A stretch of 64,000 bases of DNA from Aristolochia californica (lineage: Eukaryota; Streptophyta; Magnoliopsida; Piperales; Aristolochiaceae), in NCBI GenBank assembly GCA_029961685.1, contig JARWKL010000012.1:4627807-4691806 (forward strand), written 5' to 3'. The notes below the pieces were generated by a model. That model was not told where the DNA came from and ran no database searches. It worked only from the letters and a program-made list of their open reading frames with translations. Shown here piece after piece: positions 58,600-64,000 of this stretch. The stretch's first letter is position 1; each line of letters opens with the position of its first letter. The position numbers and the translations under genes were made by a program.

Positions 58600-59560
58600 A
58601 CTGATAGTTGTATCTTATTGCTTTTGAACATGTATTTTGTCGTTCGTATGTACTTAACTAGTAAGTTGATGATTTTAATTTTAAATGCACGAACTCGTTG
58701 TTATATTCCAAGGCATAAATGTTTGCTTTTATGCTTTAAATTGTGGACAATTACGAATGACACATATATGAACTTATATGTTATTAATAATTTATCTTAG
58801 TTTATTAATAAAATAATAATTTTATCTATTTATTATATTCATTAATGTTATTACTATATTAAATTATAAATTTAAGAAAGGTAATTAAAATATTTTTAAA
58901 TATAGCTTTTGATTAATTATTTTGGTTTAATTATCTCATTTTTATAATTATTTAAACTAATCCTTTTTTATTTTGTAAAAATATATTATTAATTACTTAA
59001 AAAATCATCTTCTGTTATTAATAAAATAATTGTTTTTATTTGTTCAGTTCAATTAAATAATTTATTCATTAATTATATTTTTTTCTATTATTTTTTAATT
59101 TTTTAAAATTTTTTCTTAATTTATTCTTGTCTTACGTAATTATTATATTAATTTATAATAAACTATAATCATTAATTGGTTTAATTATCCCTTTGCTATA
59201 ATTAATTAAACCAATGATTTTAAATTTTGTGGCAAAAAATATATATTATGTTATTGATAACTTCATTTATTTATTTATTTATTTATTATATTAATTTTTT
59301 ATTACTCTATTAAATTAGAGAGTTTTAATGTTAAAATATATTTTATGTTATTAAAAAATAATTTATTTATTTATTATATTCTCTTCTGTTATTTTTTACT
59401 TTTATTTATTTATTTTTTATAATTTATTCTAGTCACACTTGTTGTATTAATTTTTAATAAACTGTAATTATTAAATAATATAATATAATATTTCATTAAT
59501 TAGTTTATTAATATATTTTAATAGTTAAATAATACTAATAACAATGTTTATTTTGGTACG
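58600..59560. other. AT-rich tail of P3
   Basis: Non-coding, with long T/A runs (TTATTTATTTATTTATT near 59265-59285). Parallels 50367-51110. No gene seen. Confidence 0.7.
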
Positions 59561-59564
59561 GCGT

Positions 59565-59835
59565 TTTTAACGTTTAGGGTTTAGGGTTCTGATATGCGCT
59601 TTCTTCTTCCTCTTGGCCTTCCTCTCCCGCTCTCGACTCGTCTTCGCACTCCCTTCGGCTTCTCTCCCTTCGTCGTCTTCGTATCTCTTCTCCCTTCTCG
59701 CTTTCTCGTCTCCCTCTCGGCCTCCCTCTCTTCTCACTCCTCCCTCTCTTCTCACTCTCGGCCTCCCTCTCCCTTCTCTCTCTCGCTCTTCTCTTTTCCC
59801 CTAAAAATCCTCTCGATTTCCTTCGATTTCCCCAT
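59565..59835 (+). repeat. Partial Harbinger-type 5' block before host gene
   Basis: GTTTAGGGTTTAGGG at about 59573, then a C/T-rich stretch with CTCGTCTTCGCACTCCCTT and AAAATCCTCTCGATTTCCTT. These match 47270-47460 of P1. It breaks off about 65 bases before the start codon of the TEX10-like gene, so it may supply 5' UTR or promoter sequence. Confidence 0.6.
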
Positions 59836-59901
59836 TTCTTTTTTTTGAAAGATACAGTTTGGAGTGTTTCCGTGCGCCTGTGCTCCTCTCTTTGACGAAC
59901 A

Positions 59902-61493
59902 ATGGTTCGACAGAAGCATACTTCTAAGAAGCAAAAGGGCAGCGTGGATTTTAAGGTCTGTCACTTCCCAGTTTCAGCTTTTTTCTATTACTCCTTTGCA
60001 CCACCTAATTTTATGATATTTTTATTTTTTTTTAATGTAGAAAATTAAACGTAAGATTGGACGGAAGCTGCCCCCACCGAAGAATGCCACTGACACCACT
60101 GTTAAGTCCAAAGGTAGTGTTTGGATGATAGTTACTCGTTTAGTTCCTGTTCCAATCCTTATCTTGTGCGGTGTTGTTTTACTAACTTTAATGCTTAAAT
60201 GGGCAGCAATTATCATTCCGGAACAAAGTGTAGCATCAGATAAAGCAGGGTTGGCCCTTAGCAACAAGGGGTTAACACTGAAGGAGCTGCTTCAACAAAC
60301 TTCACATCACAATGCAAAAGTTCGAAAGGGTAAACTAGCGTTTTTTTGTGCCATGGGACAGTAAATCTTGACTAATTAGATAACGATACCATCGTGTTGT
60401 TGTGGATTCTGTACCATTGATACCCGTTTGATTGTTACTTTTTATCTGATGCCTGTTGTATGTGTTGTTGTGTAATTGAGCTCTTCCCAATTTATTGGAC
60501 CCTCAAGATAGCAGCTCTGATAGTAGAAAACTGCTCACTGAAGCTCAAGCAAATACTTGGCTCAAAATAGTTCATTCCAAAACTTTCTCTTAGTATTTAT
60601 AGATGTCTAGATAAAGGAAACACGTTTTTGTTACTAAGTAGGGGTATAGTCGTTTTTGAGTAGTTTTCTCTTTAAAATTGGAAGATTATAAATCTGTGGT
60701 GCTCATATTTATGTGTTCTGTTGATGAAGATGCCCTCAATGGAATTAAGGATTTAGTCCTGAAATTTCCTTTAGAGCTCCAGTTGCACAAGGTTGTAATA
60801 ATAGAGAAGCTGCGTGAACGTATTGATGACGATGACAAATCAGTTCGAGAAACACTGTATCAGCTTCTGAAATCTGTGGTTTTCCCATGTCTAAAGGTAT
60901 TTGAGGAATTTAAATTACAACACATGTAGCATAAGAACTCAGTATTTCTATGTTATATGTGTTCTTGGTCATTGTTGATTTAGTGCATGGTTTTATCTCA
61001 TCAATTCGGATAATGCTCTTTCAATCTTGTCAACAACTATGATCTGCACATACGAACTGATAATGTCCGAATGTTGCTAAGTGGTGATTTGGTTGAGAAT
61101 CCAATCTTGTATGAATTCTTTTGTAGAGTTTTGAGGACTCAGAACTGCTGTAGCGATCATGAATGATGTAAAGAAATATAACATAACGTTTGCCTGCAAT
61201 ATACTATTGTGAGCATCTGTAGTCACCTTTCATAATTTTTTATCCTCTAGTGGAAGAGAAAAACTGTGAACATTCGTATGTTAGCACGCGATGATTCCAC
61301 TGTTCTTATATGTTGTTCTGAATCTTCTGTTTTTCTGCTCCAGGATATTCCAGGTCCTATTATTTCATTGCTGATGGCTTATGTGTTTAATGCAATGACC
61401 CATTTGGCAATGGATATTAGATTGATGGCCTTTAAGTTTTTTGACCTGATTGTTCAACACTATCCATCTTCATTTTACTCGTATGCAGAAAAG
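59902..61493 (+). CDS. TEX10/IPI1-like pre-rRNA processing protein, 5' part
   Basis: Homologue of TEX10 (yeast Ipi1), a subunit of the Rix1/PELP1-TEX10-WDR18 complex that matures 60S ribosomal precursors in the nucleolus and nucleoplasm. Exons: 59902-59955, 60041-60113, 60207-60329, 60730-60896 and 61344-61493, all GT-AG with consistent phases; 189 codons, no stop. MVRQKHTSKKQKG is followed by a Lys/Pro-rich stretch, then LTLKELLQQTSHHNAKVRK, IKDLVLKFPLELQLHKVVII, SVRETLYQLLKSVVFPCLK and AMDIRLMAFKFFDLIVQHYP, the helical-repeat start of the family. Plant homologues are several hundred residues long, so most of the protein lies beyond this point. Confidence 0.88.
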
Positions 61494-61616
61494 GTAATTT
61501 AAGCATCCATTCAGCCTCATTGAATCCAAATATTTTACTCTTTGTATTCAATTTCTGCTTTTTCTGTAATATTTACTTAATTTTTTGCTTCATTTGGAAT
61601 TTGTTTTGCTCAGACT
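61494..61616 (+). other. Intron 5 start of the TEX10-like gene
   Basis: Follows the GTAATT donor at 61494. T-rich intron-like sequence up to the LINE poly-T. If the gene is intact beyond the window, the LINE is intronic. Confidence 0.6.
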
Positions 61617-61659
61617 TTTTTTTTTTTGATAAAGATGTAATCCATTAAAAAGGCAAAAA

Positions 61660-62142
61660 TTACAAAGAGATAGGGAGCAGATCCCTAACAACAAGATGTT
61701 GAAGAGATGCTCCCTGTTTGGCAAACACATCTACTGCCGAATTTGCAGATCTCAGAGTGTGGGACCAAATACAAGAAAATAATGAGGTAACCTCTAAAAT
61801 CTCCTGGAGAATTTCCCAATGCCTCCATGGCGGAAAGGAAGTGCCACGGCCCCATCCAATGACTACTTTGGAATCCCCTTCAATGTGAATTGGGCCACTA
61901 CATTTATCTTTGAAAATCCGAAGCCCGTTGAGAAGACCATGAAACTCTTCAGACATTGAGTCGGAGATGCCTAATGGACCCGCATAAGAAAACCACTGAT
62001 TGCCAAATGAGTCTGAAATCACACCTCCGAAACCTGCGGTCCCCGGATTATCGAGAGAAGAGCCATCAAAATTCAATTTTAAGTATCCAACCTCTGGGGG
62101 CGCCCACTCTTTCATAACTTGAAACTTGGTCCCCAAATGCAT
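61660..62142 (-). pseudogene. LINE RNase H domain
   Basis: Plant L1-type RNase H at the end of ORF2: LNFDGSSLDNPGTAGFGGVI (Asp), EEFHGLLNGLRIF (Glu), IHIEGDSKVVIGW (Asp) and HTLRSANSAVDVFAKQG (last Asp). All four acidic residues are kept. It is separated from the RT part by a TAG at 62215-62217. Upstream codons (FCSFKGTSIRENW) continue the same frame, so a single stop splits ORF2. Confidence 0.88.
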
Positions 62143-62214
62143 CCTTGCTAGATTGCTCCAGTTTTCACGAATAGAAGTGCCCTTGAAAGAGCAAAAAGGT
62201 TTTTTTGTCAGGAG

Positions 62215-63774
62215 CTAGGTGGATATTTGGCCCATCACTTTGTCCGCTACATTTTTCTCAGATTCAAATTTAGCCTCGAATCGCCTCCTATTCCGTTCAT
62301 TCCAAATCCCCCATGGCACAAAATTGATACATGCCGATAGCATCATTTTACCAAGCCCAGGAAGGGGATAACCATAGATTGACTTGCTAAAACTGAACAG
62401 ATCTGCAGATATACATATTTTCAAATCTAAATTGCAAAAGATAGAGGACCAAACCTTCCAAGAATACGGGCATAATAACAGGGTATGGCTGGCGGATTCT
62501 TCTTCAGTGTTACAAAGAGGACATAGCAAGTCTATTGAGGGGTGACCCCTTCTTCGAAGCACATCCGTTGTAAGGATCTTATTTTGGCAAGCACTCCACA
62601 TGAAGAATTTTATCTTTGGAGGGCAACAAAGACGCCACACAAGGTATATATCATGCTCGCTCTGCGTTGAGTCCCAACCATTAATGTGTTTGTATGTAGA
62701 TGCAACTGAGAATTTGCCGCTTTTGTCAGGCCACCATATGAGCTTGTTTGCATTAGAGGGCCTCATCCTGACATGGTTCAAAGAATCCAGTAAACGGCTA
62801 GCTTCCATTGCTTCTACATCAGAAAGACCCCTTTTGGGATGGAGACTCAAAACACTTCCCTCGAAAGCATCTGCCACTGTTATCTCCCTTTGAGTGGAGA
62901 AAAGAAATAGATTGCTAAAAGAGATTCTCAATGGTTCCTGTCCTGTCCACCAATCGTCCCAAAATTTAAGAGACCTGCCGCTGCCCACAAAGAATCTACA
63001 AGCTGAGGAAAAATCTGGAAGAAGTAAATGAAGAGATCTCCAAATTGATGATAGCCTTCTCCGATTTTCCCCTGACATCCACCGTAAAGAATTCCCACCC
63101 AACTTGGTATGAACCATATCCTTCCAAAGGTTTGATGAATTTGTATTAAACTTCCATATCCACTTAAGAAGCAAGGCTTTGTTCAGTTCTTTTGATTTTC
63201 GAATCCGTAGTCCACCTAATTTCTTAGGCAAACAAACTTCATCCCATCTAACTAGGTGATATTTAAAGGAATCACTCGAACCTTTCCAAAGGAATCTTCT
63301 TTTCAATTTATCCATGGTTTTGCATACCGACGACGGGCAAGGCATAAAGGATAGCGCATAGTTTGGGATGCCAGTAATACATGACTTGAGGAGTATCAAT
63401 CTACCTGTTTTGGTGAGGAGCCGCCCCTTCCAAGTTGCTAACCGAGCTTCAATTTTTTCCACCACCGGGTTCCATGAGTTCTGAGAAATTCGCCCATGAA
63501 AGAGAGGGAGACCAAGATATTTTGTAGGTAGTGCAGTAGTAGAGCAACCAAATAAACTTGCCATCTCTGCAAGGTTCTCCTGGTCCACATTAAATCCTAT
63601 GAGAGATGTTTTCCCCCAATTAACTTTCTGCCCAGATGCTATTTCAAAAAGACCCAATACTGCCTTTATCCTCCTAACACTGTGCATATCTCCGACTCCA
63701 AAAATAATAGTATCGTCTGCGTACTGAAGAGTCGGAATATTAAAAGCCCGGTGCGGGCTGTTGGAGATAACCAT
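62215..63774 (-). pseudogene. LINE ORF2 reverse transcriptase, main part
   Basis: 519 codons open. LQYADDTIIF is the catalytic YADD motif near 63715. ASGQKVNWGKTSLIG, YLGLPLFHGRI, LLTKTGRLILLKSCI and KLKRRFLWKG are family landmarks. A zinc-binding segment is near 62510 (CPLCNTEEESASHTLLLC). It ends MGQIST at the stop. It reverse-transcribes LINE RNA at nicked DNA. This fragment is long enough to suggest moderate age. Confidence 0.92.
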
Positions 63775-64000
63775 CCAAGGTCGACCGCTGAATAGAACAT
63801 AGCGGACAAGAATTCTGCTACTATGTTGAATAGGAGCGGGGAAAGAGGGTCCCCTTGGCGAATACCCCTGGTTCCTTTAAAGTATCCACATACCAAGCCA
63901 TTGAGTATAAGGGAATATGATGTTGAACCCACACAATTCCGAATCCAAAATCGCCATCTTTCTCCAAATCCCATTTTTTCCATTATTTCATCAAGTAAGA
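63770..64000 (-). pseudogene. LINE ORF2 reverse transcriptase, upstream part
   Basis: EKMGFGERWRFWIRNCVGST, GYFKGTRGIRQGDPLSPLLF and FLSAMFYSAVDLG are RT motifs before the YADD box. This frame meets the main RT frame at about 63770, implying a one-base frameshift there. Continues past the window end. Confidence 0.9.

Larger units (their letters stand above)
54100..59560 (+). mobile_element. PIF/Harbinger-type element P3
   Basis: The most complete of the three units, with all blocks: 5' flank, pyrimidine-rich block (54240-54545), TTTAGGG-rich leader (54790-55690), conserved block, Myb/SANT-like gene, full-length but mutated transposase, and AT-rich tail. The leader has an internal 413-bp tandem duplication. 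Ends are approximate. Confidence 0.77.
61617..64000 (-). mobile_element. L1-like LINE, antisense in the host gene
   Basis: The T13 run at about 61617-61629 is the poly(A) tail on the minus strand, and the ORF2 domains follow in reverse order: RNase H, zinc-binding region, RT. The endonuclease and ORF1 would be beyond 64000. One frameshift and one internal stop make it non-autonomous as it stands. No target duplication can be read. Confidence 0.9.

Noticed and set aside
1..64000. CRISPR array, operons, bacterial defence system
   Set aside because: No regularly spaced identical short repeats or bacterial gene structure. The window is plant nuclear DNA.

Overview
The window is nuclear DNA from a flowering plant. 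The evidence is dense plant Ty1/copia and Ty3/gypsy LTR retrotransposons with initiator-tRNA-Met type primer-binding sites, PIF/Harbinger DNA transposons with their separate Myb/SANT-like gene, TTTAGGG-type (plant telomere) degenerate repeats, a plant L1-like LINE, and one intron-containing host gene. I cannot name the species. Almost every coding sequence is a decayed transposon gene. The only host gene I can support is the 5' part of a TEX10/IPI1-like ribosome-biogenesis gene at 59.9-61.5 kb.

Region 1 (1-41.6 kb) is a stratified nest of LTR retrotransposons. I label the elements by letter. Copia E (+ strand, pieces at 5274-6674 and 34549-35198) is the oldest visible layer. Copia R (- strand, 6675-34548) lies in E. 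Copia B (- strand, 7285-29929) lies in the RNase H region of R, with 5-bp target duplication GACAC. Gypsy K (+ strand, 12844-29603) lies in the 5' LTR of B (ATAAG). K in turn carries copia C (- strand, 16237-21924; GCTGC/ACTGC) and copia D (+ strand, 22925-28690; AGGGT). C and D are related and lie in opposite orientation about 1 kb apart. E is also broken on its left by copia A (- strand, 1-5273, cut by the window edge) and on its right by copia F (- strand, 35233-39880). A 1.7-kb LTR element without recognisable genes (G, 39881-41621) follows F. LTR divergence agrees with the nesting order: the K LTRs differ at about 39 of 460 positions and the D LTRs at about 18 of 389.

Region 2 (41.6-46.9 kb) holds two truncated elements joined end to end: gypsy H (- strand, 41622-43455, with a 33-base poly-C/poly-G tract at its polypurine-tract position) and copia I (- strand, 43455-46879). 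Neither has a complete pair of LTRs.

Region 3 (about 47.0-59.6 kb) holds three related PIF/Harbinger-type units in the same orientation (P1, P2, P3). Each starts with a pyrimidine-rich block, then a long degenerate TTTAGGG-rich leader, then a conserved block with a TATA-like motif. P1 and P3 carry a Myb/SANT-like gene followed by a DDE transposase gene, both decayed. P2 has lost both genes and instead holds about 1.15 kb of unrelated, gene-like sequence. A fragment of the same pyrimidine-rich block directly precedes the host gene.

Region 4 (59.6-64.0 kb) holds exons 1-5 of the TEX10/IPI1-like gene. An antisense LINE lies after exon 5 with its poly(A) end proximal, and it runs off the window end. 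The rest of the host gene, if present, lies beyond the window.

All comparisons were made by eye, with no alignment or database search.
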